A stretch of DNA of 64,000 nt, taken from CAZRSW01 sp964602845. Lineage in GTDB: Bacteria; Chloroflexota; Dehalococcoidia; Lucifugimonadales; UBA826. Positions 17,474-26,101 of the stretch are shown here, piece by piece. How positions within the stretch are numbered: the first letter of the stretch is position 1; each line of letters starts with the position of its first letter. The notes below the pieces were generated by a model. That model ran no database searches. It was not told the origin of the DNA and saw nothing but the letters and a program-made list of their open reading frames with translations. A program made the position numbers and the translations under genes. The DNA lies in contig CAZRSW010000001.1 of assembly GCA_964602845.1 (NCBI GenBank), positions 1 to 64,000 on the forward strand, read 5' to 3'.

Positions 17474-17714
17474 ATATATCTCCTGTGTCCCTTCAATAGT
17501 TCCGCTCATTATTGTCTAAAAGTAATATGTGTAGATAGTTGCAGTAGCTAATGGGTACCGGTACCTTTTGCAAGGACAATTCTTGGCGTGTCGAATGTCA
17601 CTTTATTTGGAGGTGTTGGTTGAAGGCAATGGATCCCCTCGCGAAGTATCTCGTGGGGCTATTAATTTATTATTGAGACTAGGAAGTCTGATTCCAATAC
17701 TTTCCGATTCTTGA

Positions 17715-17735
17715 TCTGAGGCTCACGGCCTCAAA
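17715..17735 (-). promoter_or_regulatory. Putative bacterial SECIS element of the UXX-star gene
   Basis: On the minus strand, an uninterrupted 8-bp stem (tttgaggc/gcctcaga, with one G-U pair) closes the loop cgtga. The loop begins 18 bases after the TGA and has G as its second base, matching the bacterial SECIS consensus. It lies largely beyond the TAA at 17737-17739, so it can fold without overlapping coding sequence. Confidence 0.7.
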
Positions 17736-17736
17736 G

Positions 17737-17964
17737 TTAAAAGCTTCAACCCACTCCGTGAAATCCGACCTCGACTTCATCTCCCTTTAACAGTACGGGG
17801 GTGATTCGTTCGCCTCCGGTCAATGTTTCTAGATGCGACCACTGCTCAGGGTTAAGCGCCAAATCTATTTCCTCGAAGTCAATGGACGATTCATTGAGCT
17901 CTTCTCTAAGCGCATCTGAATAAGTGCAGTCTGGGTGGCTATAAAGGACAATATTTTGCTTCAC
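17737..17964 (-). CDS. Glutaredoxin-like UXX-star selenoprotein candidate, C-terminal UGA read as Sec73
   Basis: The frame starts at GTG 17964 and reaches a TGA at 17746-17748 after 72 residues. The next codons are AGC TTT TAA, so recoding the TGA gives U73-S74-F75-stop, the U-x-x-stop ending that names the UXX-star family of small glutaredoxin-like selenoproteins. The body fits: LYSHPDCTYSDALREEL near the N-terminus, an ITPVLLKGDEVEVGF core and a short length. A strong hairpin 18 bases past the TGA looks like a SECIS. C13-x-x-S16 stands where glutaredoxin has CxxC, so Sec73 may be the redox partner of C13. If not recoded, it is an ordinary 72-residue protein lacking the terminal residue. The partner is unknown. 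Confidence 0.8.
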
Positions 17965-18116
17965 TTATGAATCCTCGGTCATAGCTTGTTAGATGTATAT
18001 ACCTATTCTAAGTAATAATCTGACCTCTTGTAAAATCGCGATCAACTTTGGGTCAAATATAAAGTTATAATCAAGATAGTAGATATTGATTAAGAGAACA
18101 ATATGGAGGATGGGAC

Positions 18117-19100
18117 TTGCTTAACAAGGAATTCGCCAAGGTAGGTAAAACAAATGTTATGGTTAGCCGTTTGGGGATGGGAGGAGCGCCTCTAGGAGGA
18201 TTGTTTTTTGATGGTGGCGATTTAGTAGCTAGGGAATCCCTAGAAGCTGCATATGAGGGAGGTATCCGATACTTTGATACAGCACCTTTGTATGGCAGTG
18301 GGGTAAGTGAAAATCGATTTGGTGCGTTTCTGAGAACGGTTCCTCGTGATAGCTTCACCTTATCTACTAAGGTGGGTAGATTGATAGAACCTGGAGATTT
18401 TGAAGATGATTCTGATCATTTTCCAAACGCGCCGAAGTCAAATGTTATCTTCGATTATTCCAGAGAAGGTGTGTTGAGATCTATTGATGATAGCCTTTTA
18501 AGACTAGGCTTGGATAGGATCGATATTGTGTTTATACATGATCCAGATGATCACTATAAAGAGGCCATTGAGGAGGCGTTACCCACACTAATCGAACTGC
18601 GTGCCCAGGGCATTGTCAAAGCTATAGGGGTCGGGATGAACCAATGGGAAATGTGCGCTAGGTTTGCTCTAGAAGGCGACTTCGATGTTTTTTTGATCGC
18701 TGGGCGGTATACATTGTTGGATTATTCGGCTTTAAGTGAATTTCTGCCGATCTGTGTGAATAAGTCAATTAGTGTGGTAGTGGGTGGCCCATACAACAGT
18801 GGTATTTTAGCCTCGGATCTTGGGCCAGATACTACCTACTTTTATGAGAAAGCGCCGCCAGAGGTAATAGATCGCGCAAAGGATATAAAGCGAGTTTGTG
18901 ATAGATACAAGGTTCCATTGAAAGCGGCTGCATTAAGATTTGGGTTGCTGCATCCAGCTGTAGTCGCTACTATTCCTGGTGCTCGTAGTCCAGAGGAAGT
19001 TCAAGATAATATAGAGATGATGTCCTTTGAAATCCCCCATATTATGTGGGAAGAGTTAAAAGATAAGAATCTTTTGTCATCGGAAATACCATTGGGTTAA
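18117..19100 (+). CDS. Aldo/keto reductase, probable deoxyaldose (L-fucose type) dehydrogenase
   Basis: A 327-residue aldo/keto reductase with tetrad D54, Y59, K85 and H141. The opening (VSRLGMGGAPLGGLF) and FDTAPLYGSGVSENRFGAFL are typical of the D-threo-aldose/L-fucose 1-dehydrogenase and pyridoxal 4-dehydrogenase group. The next two genes encode a sugar mutarotase and a sugar-lactone lactonase, giving mutarotase, dehydrogenase and lactonase, the first three steps of non-phosphorylating deoxysugar oxidation. The sugar (fucose or rhamnose) is inferred. TTG start with gga ahead. Confidence 0.75.
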   Translation: MLNKEFAKVGKTNVMVSRLGMGGAPLGGLFFDGGDLVARESLEAAYEGGIRYFDTAPLYGSGVSENRFGAFLRTVPRDSFTLSTKVGRLIEPGDFEDDSDHFPNAPKSNVIFDYSREGVLRSIDDSLLRLGLDRIDIVFIHDPDDHYKEAIEEALPTLIELRAQGIVKAIGVGMNQWEMCARFALEGDFDVFLIAGRYTLLDYSALSEFLPICVNKSISVVVGGPYNSGILASDLGPDTTYFYEKAPPEVIDRAKDIKRVCDRYKVPLKAAALRFGLLHPAVVATIPGARSPEEVQDNIEMMSFEIPHIMWEELKDKNLLSSEIPLG

Positions 19101-19155
19101 AAATGTCGTGAGTCTATCGAACAAGAACCGAAAATAGAGTAGGAAGGGCATCTTC

Positions 19156-19494
19156 ATGAAGACGTATGCAATGGCGCTAGATCTTATTGATGAGTCGGAT
19201 GTGATCGAGGAGTATAAGAGATATCATCGGAATGTATGGCCAGAGGTTAAAGATGGATTATCTCAAATAGGTGTTGAGGAGATGAAGATATTTCTCCTTG
19301 GCGACCGATTGTTTATGGTTCTAAGGGTGGTAGAAGGATTCAAACTGGAAAAGGATTTCCAAAAATATGCTGAGTCTTCTAGCAAAGCAAAAGAATGGGA
19401 TCAACTGATGAGGCAGTTTCAAAGGAAAGTACCCGGGGTAGCGGAAGATGTATGGTGGGCCCCCATGGAGGAAGTTTTTGACCTTAACTGGTAA
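19156..19494 (+). CDS. RhaM-family deoxysugar mutarotase
   Basis: A 112-residue dimeric ferredoxin-like protein that interconverts alpha and beta anomers of L-rhamnose or L-fucose. H24 in YKRYHRNVWPEV matches the catalytic histidine of RhaM, and the C-terminal WWAPMEEVFDL matches the family ending. It lies between the aldose dehydrogenase and lactonase genes. The enclosed sugar is not determined by sequence. Confidence 0.8.
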   Translation: MKTYAMALDLIDESDVIEEYKRYHRNVWPEVKDGLSQIGVEEMKIFLLGDRLFMVLRVVEGFKLEKDFQKYAESSSKAKEWDQLMRQFQRKVPGVAEDVWWAPMEEVFDLNW

Positions 19495-20344
19495 TGACGG
19501 TAGTGATTATGGATCGATTGATAGTCACCACCATCTGTGGGATGTAGGAAAATTTGAGTACCCGTGGATGCCCCGGGATAACGGTATTCTCAGGAGGAAC
19601 TATCTTCCAGATGATCTTGAGCCAAACATTCTCAATGTCGGTGTTGGATCCACAATAGTTGTTCAAGCAACGCATAATATCTTAGAGTCTAAATTTCTTC
19701 TCTATCTTGCATCGCATACGGAATGGATAGCTGGAGTGGTTGCATGGGTTGATCTCCATTCGGCGGATGTTGAGAAAGTAATCGAAGAATTAATGTCCCT
19801 AGGGCCATTGGTTGGAATAAGGCATCAAGTTGAAGATGATCCAGATGATGATTGGCTTGTGAGTGATCTGTCCATTCGGGGTCTGACGGCCGTCGCGAAT
19901 CAGAATTTAGCATATGACATGCTTATAAAACCCCGACACTTAAAACATATACCGGTTGTTGCAGATAGGGTTCCTAATCTAAGAATGGTTATCGACCATA
20001 TTGCCAAACCGTTTATAGGTCAGGAGATTATGGAACCTTGGGCGACGGATATGATGGATGTAGCAGAGGCTTCAGGAGCCTTTTGCAAGGTGTCAGGGAT
20101 GGTGACTCAAGCCAACAAAGATAAGTGGGCTGCCGTAGATTTCAGGCCTTATGTGAAATGCATTCGCGAGATTTATGGAGTAGATCGTCTGATGTGGGGT
20201 AGTGATTGGCCGGTTTGTCTTTTGGCTGCTGACTATAATACGGTGCTAGATATTGCCTTGGATGCTATGGGATCTATGTCGGATAAAGATCGGCATCGGT
20301 TTCTATCAGGATCAGCGTCAGAGTTTTACAGTATTTCAAAATAA
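19478..20344 (+). CDS. Amidohydrolase-2 family sugar lactonase (L-fuconolactonase-like)
   Basis: A 288-residue TIM-barrel hydrolase. The metal motif DSHHHLWD is near the N-terminus, followed by YPWM, MVIDHIAKP, CKVSGM and GSDWPVC, the order seen in L-fucono-1,5-lactonase. It would open the lactone made by the dehydrogenase at 18117. I chose TTG 19478, which has ggagg 6 bases upstream and overlaps the mutarotase by 17 bases; the frame opens at 19448. Dehydratase and aldolase genes for later steps are not in the window. Confidence 0.8.
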   Translation: MTLTGNDGSDYGSIDSHHHLWDVGKFEYPWMPRDNGILRRNYLPDDLEPNILNVGVGSTIVVQATHNILESKFLLYLASHTEWIAGVVAWVDLHSADVEKVIEELMSLGPLVGIRHQVEDDPDDDWLVSDLSIRGLTAVANQNLAYDMLIKPRHLKHIPVVADRVPNLRMVIDHIAKPFIGQEIMEPWATDMMDVAEASGAFCKVSGMVTQANKDKWAAVDFRPYVKCIREIYGVDRLMWGSDWPVCLLAADYNTVLDIALDAMGSMSDKDRHRFLSGSASEFYSISK

Positions 20345-20370
20345 TCTAGTTATGCAGATCAGGATTTAGT

Positions 20371-20721
20371 GTGGAATTTCAACTTGAAGATTGTGAGAGC
20401 TTGGGGAAGGGTAGTGTTTCCCTCACAGAAAAAGTAATTAGAGAGTACCTAGATGTCTTGGACTGCTGGAGGCTAATAGACTCTGTACCATTGAGGTTGA
20501 CAAAATCTTTTATTTTTGATGACTATGAGGGTGCATTTATCTTTGTTGTTCATATTAAAGATATTTCCGTTGAACAAAATCATCACCCGAGAATTGTTTT
20601 CGAATATGGCACTGTCGAGGTTACTTGGTGGACTCATGTTCTGAAAGGACTACACCGGAATGATTACATTATGGCTGCGAAAACCGATGCAATGTTCCAC
20701 AGATTATTTTGCAAGACATGA
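20371..20721 (+). CDS. Pterin-4a-carbinolamine dehydratase
   Basis: A 116-residue PCD/DCoH-family protein that dehydrates 4a-hydroxytetrahydropterin during cofactor recycling. The diagnostic pattern is complete: NHHPRIVFEY, VEVTWWTHVLKG, then HRNDYIMAAKTD. GTG start. No aromatic amino acid hydroxylase is adjacent, so its partner is unknown; bacterial members also act in molybdopterin-type pathways. Confidence 0.85.
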   Translation: MEFQLEDCESLGKGSVSLTEKVIREYLDVLDCWRLIDSVPLRLTKSFIFDDYEGAFIFVVHIKDISVEQNHHPRIVFEYGTVEVTWWTHVLKGLHRNDYIMAAKTDAMFHRLFCKT

Positions 20722-20824
20722 TCATGCCTCAGATATATTTAATAATTGACAATTAAACACATAAGTTTGGATATGGAAGAATTCGGTCGTCGAGCCCATA
20801 TTAAATGGTTTAGAGGAAGATAAT

Positions 20825-21466
20825 ATGCCATCTTACTACCCAGCATTCATAAATGTAAGTGATAGGACATGTGTCGTAGTGGGGGGCGGTAGTGTTGGTG
20901 AAGAGAAAGTGAAAAAACTTCTGGAGTGCGGCGCTAAAGTGCGAGTGATTAGTCCAGTTATCACTAAGACGCTTTCCAACTTACAGGCCGAAGGCAAAAT
21001 TGAATGGTGGCAGCGGGAATATCAGGTGAATGACTTGGCTGATGCGTTTATCGCAGTGTCTGCTACTGGGGTTCACTCCGTGGATTTGGATATCTCGGAG
21101 GAATGTTCTCAACGGAATATATTGCTTAATGTAGTAGATGTTACGCATCTTTGTACTTTTATTGTTCCTTCAATTGCTACTAGGGGGGATGTTACTGTGG
21201 CGACCTCCACCGGAGGTATGAGTCCTGCTCTCGCAAGAACATTCAGGGAGAAACTGCAGGAGAGCACTATACTTGAATATGCTGACTTGTCTAATATTCT
21301 ATCGTGGGCCAGAAAAGTGGTTAAAGAGAGGGAGTGGGATATTGAACCAGGATATTGGCAAAATTGTATTCATGAGGAACTTTTGAGATTGGTTCAATCC
21401 GGACAGGAAGAAGAAGCCAAGGTAATGTTGATGTCTTGCTTGAAGAAAGGTGTTATTAATCACTAG
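20825..21466 (+). CDS. Precorrin-2 dehydrogenase (siroheme synthase N-terminal domain)
   Basis: NAD-dependent enzyme that oxidises precorrin-2 to sirohydrochlorin and may act as ferrochelatase, like Met8p or CysG-N. The 213-residue protein has the Rossmann motif VVGGGSVGEEKVKKLLECG near residue 17 and the STGGMSPALARTFREKL active-site segment. It lacks the CysG methyltransferase half, which is in the cobA-hemD fusion two genes downstream. First gene of the tetrapyrrole operon. Confidence 0.9.
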   Translation: MPSYYPAFINVSDRTCVVVGGGSVGEEKVKKLLECGAKVRVISPVITKTLSNLQAEGKIEWWQREYQVNDLADAFIAVSATGVHSVDLDISEECSQRNILLNVVDVTHLCTFIVPSIATRGDVTVATSTGGMSPALARTFREKLQESTILEYADLSNILSWARKVVKEREWDIEPGYWQNCIHEELLRLVQSGQEEEAKVMLMSCLKKGVINH

Positions 21467-21482
21467 GAGATTTCCTTTTCAA

Positions 21483-22400
21483 ATGACGTCTGAGAGTTCG
21501 ATCAAAATAGCAACGAGGTCAAGCAAGCTAGCCTTGTTACAAACGGAAGAAGTTATCAAGATGTTGCAACTTGCCCTACCTTATCAGTCGTTCGAGATAA
21601 TAACCCATCGATCTGAAGGTGACATAAATAAGTCTGCCCCATTGTCTACTATGAAACGTGGAATGTTTGCCAAGGGGATAGAGCAAATTTTGTTAGATGG
21701 GAAGGCCGATGTTGCGGTTCATAGTGCCAAGGACGTGCCCTCCTATATACCAGAGGGTTTAGCCATAGCTGGTTTTAGTAGGAGGCTTGATCCAAGGGAT
21801 GTGTTGGTTGGAAATATTCCTGCTAGTCTTTCAGGACTTCCACATGGTGCCTCTCTAGGTACAAGTAGTCAGCGGAGGTCATGCCAACTTTTGAATGCTA
21901 GACCTGATTTAGATATTGTTTCTGTTAGGGGGAACGTTGACTCCCGGCTTAAGCTGCCATCCCAAGGAGTAGTTCATGCTGTGGTATTGGCCGCTGCTGG
22001 GATTGAAAGACTTGGTCGGGGCCAGGAAATTTCCGGATATTTGTCTATAGAAGAATCGATCCCAGATGTTGGACAAGGAGCGCTGATCGTAGAATGCAGA
22101 GATGATGAGACGTTAGATTTATTACAAGGTATTGGACATGTGGAGACCTCTGTCGCTGTTACAGCAGAAAGAGCGTTTCTGGCAGCAATAGAAGGGGGAT
22201 GCAATTCCCCAGTCGCTGCCCACGCGGAAATGATAGGCGCTGAATTACTTCTTCGTACAATGGCAGGCACGGCTGATGGTAAGGAAATTTACAGGTCTGA
22301 GACTAGAGCACATGTGTCGGATCCGATAAGCGCAGGTAAATTAGCTGCACAAAATTTGCTTGATGTTGGCGCATGGAAAATGTATAAGGCAAATCTATGA
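21483..22400 (+). CDS. hemC: Porphobilinogen deaminase (hydroxymethylbilane synthase)
   Basis: Polymerises four porphobilinogens into hydroxymethylbilane. The 305-residue protein has IATRSSKLALLQT at the start, HSAKDVP in the catalytic region, and the dipyrromethane-attachment cysteine in EGGCNSPVAAH. I chose ATG 21483; the frame opens at 21450 inside the previous gene, but those residues are unlike HemC. Its stop overlaps the next start (ATGA). Confidence 0.95.
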   Translation: MTSESSIKIATRSSKLALLQTEEVIKMLQLALPYQSFEIITHRSEGDINKSAPLSTMKRGMFAKGIEQILLDGKADVAVHSAKDVPSYIPEGLAIAGFSRRLDPRDVLVGNIPASLSGLPHGASLGTSSQRRSCQLLNARPDLDIVSVRGNVDSRLKLPSQGVVHAVVLAAAGIERLGRGQEISGYLSIEESIPDVGQGALIVECRDDETLDLLQGIGHVETSVAVTAERAFLAAIEGGCNSPVAAHAEMIGAELLLRTMAGTADGKEIYRSETRAHVSDPISAGKLAAQNLLDVGAWKMYKANL

Positions 22401-23935
22401 GTGATCAGCTAGCAACCGAACCGCCCTATGGGAGCGTGGTACTGGTCGGGGCCGGGCCGGGAGACCCTGAACTCTTAACGATAGCGGGTTGTCGCCATTT
22501 GATGACGGCGGACGTGGTGTTGCACGATAGGCTTGTAGGGCCACAGATATTGGATCGAATAAATGTTGGAGCCCGCGTGATTAATGTTGGTAAGAGCTCT
22601 GACGGGAAAGGTTTGTCTCAAGAGGACATTAATCACGCGCTGTTGGGAGAGTGCCGTGCTGGGAATAAGGTAGTCAGATTGAAGGGTGGAGACCCCATGG
22701 TTTTTGGAAGAGGTGCGGAAGAAGCTCTATTTCTGATGAAGGAAGGTATACCATGTGAAGTTGTCCCAGGAATTAGCTCAGCGATTGCCGGTCCCTCCGC
22801 AGCTGGCATACCCGTTACTCATAGGGGAATATCATCCTGTTTCTCCGTTGTTACGGCTAGTGAAGACCCTGAAAAATTGATCACGTCTGTTGATTGGGGA
22901 TTATTAGCCAAGGGGGGGCACACACTTGTTATCTTAATGGTATTGAAACGTATTGATCAGGTTGTATCGTTGTTGATTAGCGAGGGGAGAGATCCCTCTA
23001 CACCTTCCGCGCTTATACAATCTGCAACGCTTCCGGAGCAATCTGTGTCGACAGGATACCTAAGAGATATTTCCTCCATCGCAGAGGAGTATAATGCTTC
23101 CTCACCAGCAATGTTAGTCGTAGGGAAAGTAGTTGATATAGGGATTCAATTAGGGCCTAGAAGTTTTCTTCCATTGGCAGGGAAAAGGATTTTGGTGACC
23201 CGTTCTAGAGCACAGTCAAGCAGATTATGTGAGCTCATTTTGCGGCTAGGAGGTAGCCCATTGGAACTGCCTACCATAGCCATCCAACCGCAAGACGATT
23301 ATACAGAACTTGATAGTTCTATCGAAGATCTCCTAGATTATGATTGGGTTGTTTTTTCTAGCGTAAATGCTGTGGAAAGTTTTTTTTCCAGGCTTTGCGT
23401 AGGTAAACGAGATGCGAGATACATGCAATCAATTAAAATAGCGGCAATAGGTCCATCAACAGCATCTGCTTTGCGTGACCGGGGTTTGGTTGCTGACTTG
23501 GTTCCAGATAAATCTACGTCAGAATCTTTGGTTCAATGCTTTGGAGAAGTTGTTGAAGGAGGTCTTGATGTTATTGTTCTTGGCCCGGAATCTGCTCCTG
23601 CCACCATTCGAAACGGACTCACCTCTCTAGGCTGTAAAGTTCGCCAGGTTGCCGCCTACAGAACGATTATTCCTAAGAATACCCATGAGAATGTAAGGAA
23701 ATTGATGGAGAAGAGGCTAGATGTTATTACATTCACCAGTTCTTCTACGGTGAGAAATTTCCTGTCGATATGGAATGGGATTATACCGAGTGATGTGGTA
23801 ATAGCGTGTATAGGGCCTGCTACTGCAGCAACAGCAGTTGAAATGGGGATTAGTCCAGATATAGTGGCTGAGCCACATAACGTGGACGGGTTGGTGGATT
23901 CAATAACAGGCTATTACAGTCGGGGAGATGAGTAA
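22397..23935 (+). CDS. cobA-hemD: Uroporphyrinogen-III C-methyltransferase / uroporphyrinogen-III synthase fusion
   Basis: A two-domain, 512-residue enzyme. The N-terminal half (about 12-245) is the SAM-dependent methyltransferase: VGAGPGDPELLT, VVLHDRLVG and VRLKGGDPMVFGRG. The C-terminal half (about 255-510) is HemD: KRILVTRSRAQSSRL, FSSVNAVESFF and TFTSSSTVRNFL. It thus closes the ring and methylates it toward precorrin-2, feeding siroheme or cobalamin. The fusion is known in Firmicutes, Chloroflexota and Actinobacteria. Coupled to hemC by ATGA. Confidence 0.93.
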   Translation: MSDQLATEPPYGSVVLVGAGPGDPELLTIAGCRHLMTADVVLHDRLVGPQILDRINVGARVINVGKSSDGKGLSQEDINHALLGECRAGNKVVRLKGGDPMVFGRGAEEALFLMKEGIPCEVVPGISSAIAGPSAAGIPVTHRGISSCFSVVTASEDPEKLITSVDWGLLAKGGHTLVILMVLKRIDQVVSLLISEGRDPSTPSALIQSATLPEQSVSTGYLRDISSIAEEYNASSPAMLVVGKVVDIGIQLGPRSFLPLAGKRILVTRSRAQSSRLCELILRLGGSPLELPTIAIQPQDDYTELDSSIEDLLDYDWVVFSSVNAVESFFSRLCVGKRDARYMQSIKIAAIGPSTASALRDRGLVADLVPDKSTSESLVQCFGEVVEGGLDVIVLGPESAPATIRNGLTSLGCKVRQVAAYRTIIPKNTHENVRKLMEKRLDVITFTSSSTVRNFLSIWNGIIPSDVVIACIGPATAATAVEMGISPDIVAEPHNVDGLVDSITGYYSRGDE

Positions 23936-24916
23936 TTGGAATATCGTCCAGATTTTAGGTTGAGGAGGATGAGGAAAAATCCTATTCTCCGAAGTATGGT
24001 TAGTGAAACCAGACTGTCTCTTAATGATTTGATATACCCAATTTTTGTGAAAGAAGGAATTGATTCGCGTGAAGAAGTGAGACCAATGCCAGGTATACAT
24101 CAATTATCGGTCGATGCTCTTGTTGAAGAAGCAAAAGAGGTACATCAGTTGGGGATTACAGCAATACTTCTGTTTGGGATTCCTGATTATAAGGATAGTC
24201 TGGGAACGGCTGCATATAAGTCGGACGGGGTTATACAAATGGCCATACAGTCCCTGAAGAAACATATTCCAGAATTGATGCTTATAACGGATGTGTGCCT
24301 GTGTGATTATACTGATCATGGTCATTGTGGTGTTGTATTGGATAATGGTATAGACAATGACAGGAGTCTTGAACTTTTGGCTCGGATTGCATTAAGTCAC
24401 GTTGAATCTGGGGCGGATATGGTAGCCCCGTCAGCCATGATGGATGGGCAGGTAGGAGCTATACGGAATATCTTAAATCAATCGAGATTTAGCGAGATTC
24501 CGATAATGGGGTATTCTGCTAAATATGCATCGAGTTTCTATGGGCCCTTTAGAGTTGCGGCTGAATCATCCCCACAGTTTGGTGACAGAAAGTCGTATCA
24601 GATGGATATTGCCAATAGGAATCAGGCAATGATAGAAATCCAGCAAGATATTAATGAAGGTGCAGATATAGTAATGGTTAAACCTGCCCTGGCAAATTTA
24701 GATGTTATACATGAAGCCAAAGTTAGATTCAGTCATCCTATTGCTGCTTATAATGTCAGTGGCGAATATGCCATGGTCAAGGCTGCATCCGAGAATGGAT
24801 GGATTGATGGGGAAGAGATTGCATTAGAAATCATTACCTCAATAAAGAGAAGTGGCGCAGATATTATCATCTCCTATCATGCTAAAGAACTAGCAGGGGC
24901 TATATCGTCATCGTAG
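23936..24916 (+). CDS. hemB: Delta-aminolevulinic acid dehydratase (porphobilinogen synthase)
   Basis: Condenses two aminolevulinate molecules into porphobilinogen. The 326-residue protein has the cysteine-rich zinc-type segment VCLCDYTDHGHCG, MVAPSAMMDGQV, and both Schiff-base lysines, in YSAKYASSFYGPF and MVKPALA. TTG start immediately after the cobA-hemD stop. The order dehydrogenase-hemC-cobA/hemD-hemB covers ALA to precorrin-2; hemA and hemL are not in the window. Confidence 0.95.
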   Translation: MEYRPDFRLRRMRKNPILRSMVSETRLSLNDLIYPIFVKEGIDSREEVRPMPGIHQLSVDALVEEAKEVHQLGITAILLFGIPDYKDSLGTAAYKSDGVIQMAIQSLKKHIPELMLITDVCLCDYTDHGHCGVVLDNGIDNDRSLELLARIALSHVESGADMVAPSAMMDGQVGAIRNILNQSRFSEIPIMGYSAKYASSFYGPFRVAAESSPQFGDRKSYQMDIANRNQAMIEIQQDINEGADIVMVKPALANLDVIHEAKVRFSHPIAAYNVSGEYAMVKAASENGWIDGEEIALEIITSIKRSGADIIISYHAKELAGAISSS

Positions 24917-24950
24917 ATGTGCCGATAAGGTTGATACTTGTATTTAAATA

Positions 24951-25433
24951 TTAATAGATAGGTCCAATTCTGTTTAGGGGCCATACTCGGTATTTTACGA
25001 AAGAATGGATATCCTTTAACCTAATGAATCCACAGACTCGACTGTCTGTACTGGGGTGAACTCTGTCGTCACTTAACACAAAGATGGATTCTTGAGGTAC
25101 TTTGGTCTCGTAAGGTTTAAGGTCTGGAGCGGCCGGTCCACCGTGTAGATAGGGTTCAGGTAGGTGTGATCCGTTTATGTACAACGATCCATCGCAAAGT
25201 GACAAGAGATCTCCAGGCATGCCAATTAAACGTTTCACCAGATGCATTTCTGGGATCAAGGGATTGTTGAATACGACTAGTTGTCCTCTATTGATCTTAG
25301 CTCTCTTTGAGCAGACCAACAGGTCATTATGTGCAAGTGTTGGCGTCATACTGTGACCTGAGACTTTGGCTAAGTGCAGCCAACTTATTAGTTGATAGCG
25401 TTTTGAGAATTCTTTCATAGAGGTTTTGTCCAA
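24951..25433 (-). CDS. sodX: Nickel superoxide dismutase maturation protease (S26 family)
   Basis: A 160-residue signal-peptidase-like protease. The catalytic serine S28 is in SGHSMTPTL, the lysine K67 in KRLIGMPGD, and the C-terminal SDDRVHPSTDSRVCGFI box follows. It has little N-terminal hydrophobic sequence, unlike housekeeping LepB. It lies divergently from sodN, 129 bases apart, so its likely job is to trim the SodN N-terminus and expose the nickel hook. TTG start; ATG 25418 is an alternative. Confidence 0.85.
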   Translation of the reverse strand: MDKTSMKEFSKRYQLISWLHLAKVSGHSMTPTLAHNDLLVCSKRAKINRGQLVVFNNPLIPEMHLVKRLIGMPGDLLSLCDGSLYINGSHLPEPYLHGGPAAPDLKPYETKVPQESIFVLSDDRVHPSTDSRVCGFIRLKDIHSFVKYRVWPLNRIGPIY

Positions 25434-25562
25434 AGTTGTTGACTCATCAACTAAGTATATGGCTTGTTGCAGTAAAGTATTTCTTTCATGTATCTTGGGT
25501 TTGTGATATATATGTACTCTACGGACAAAAAGGAATTATGAAAACTATAAGGAAGGACTTCA

Positions 25563-26021
25563 ATGGGAATTAGGTCGATGATTGATGGTATGGTCGGTTT
25601 ACGTGATGTGTATGCACATTGTGACATACCATGTGGTATATACGATCCTATCACGGCAAAAATTGGGGCTCAGACGGTGTTGAAGATGTCTGCTCGGATC
25701 GAGGCTCTCGGCAGTTCCGAGGATATAAACACATATTCTAGGTATGTTGCCGTTAAAGAGGAACATGCTCAGTCGGTCAAGAATGAATTGAATATACTTT
25801 GGGCCGATTATTTCAAGCCTGAGCATCTTGAAAAATATCCTAATCTACATGAACTGTTTTGGAATGCGAATAAATTAGCCGGAGCAAACAAACAGGGTGT
25901 TAGTTCCGATTCAGCTAAGAAACTTTTGGAAACAGTTGATGAGATAGCTGAGATATTTTGGGCGACTAAAGGGGTTGAGTATAGTGACCCGAATGCGGAT
26001 GTCAGGTATGGGCCGGCCTAA
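25563..26021 (+). CDS. sodN: Nickel-containing superoxide dismutase
   Basis: Removes superoxide using a nickel centre. The 152-residue precursor carries the nickel hook HCDIPCGIYDP beginning at H19, so cleavage between A18 and H19 is expected, with ligands H19, C20 and C24. The rest is the four-helix bundle. The 18-residue leader is not an export signal. Shine-Dalgarno aaggac precedes the ATG. Together with sodX and LarA it indicates that the cell has a nickel supply. Confidence 0.95.
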   Translation: MGIRSMIDGMVGLRDVYAHCDIPCGIYDPITAKIGAQTVLKMSARIEALGSSEDINTYSRYVAVKEEHAQSVKNELNILWADYFKPEHLEKYPNLHELFWNANKLAGANKQGVSSDSAKKLLETVDEIAEIFWATKGVEYSDPNADVRYGPA

Positions 26022-26101
26022 CATTCAAATTTCTTATTAATGCGTGCCATGATCCTGCAAAAGGTCCATGCTACTGTATAGATCAGTTGTGTAGGCCTTT
26101 G

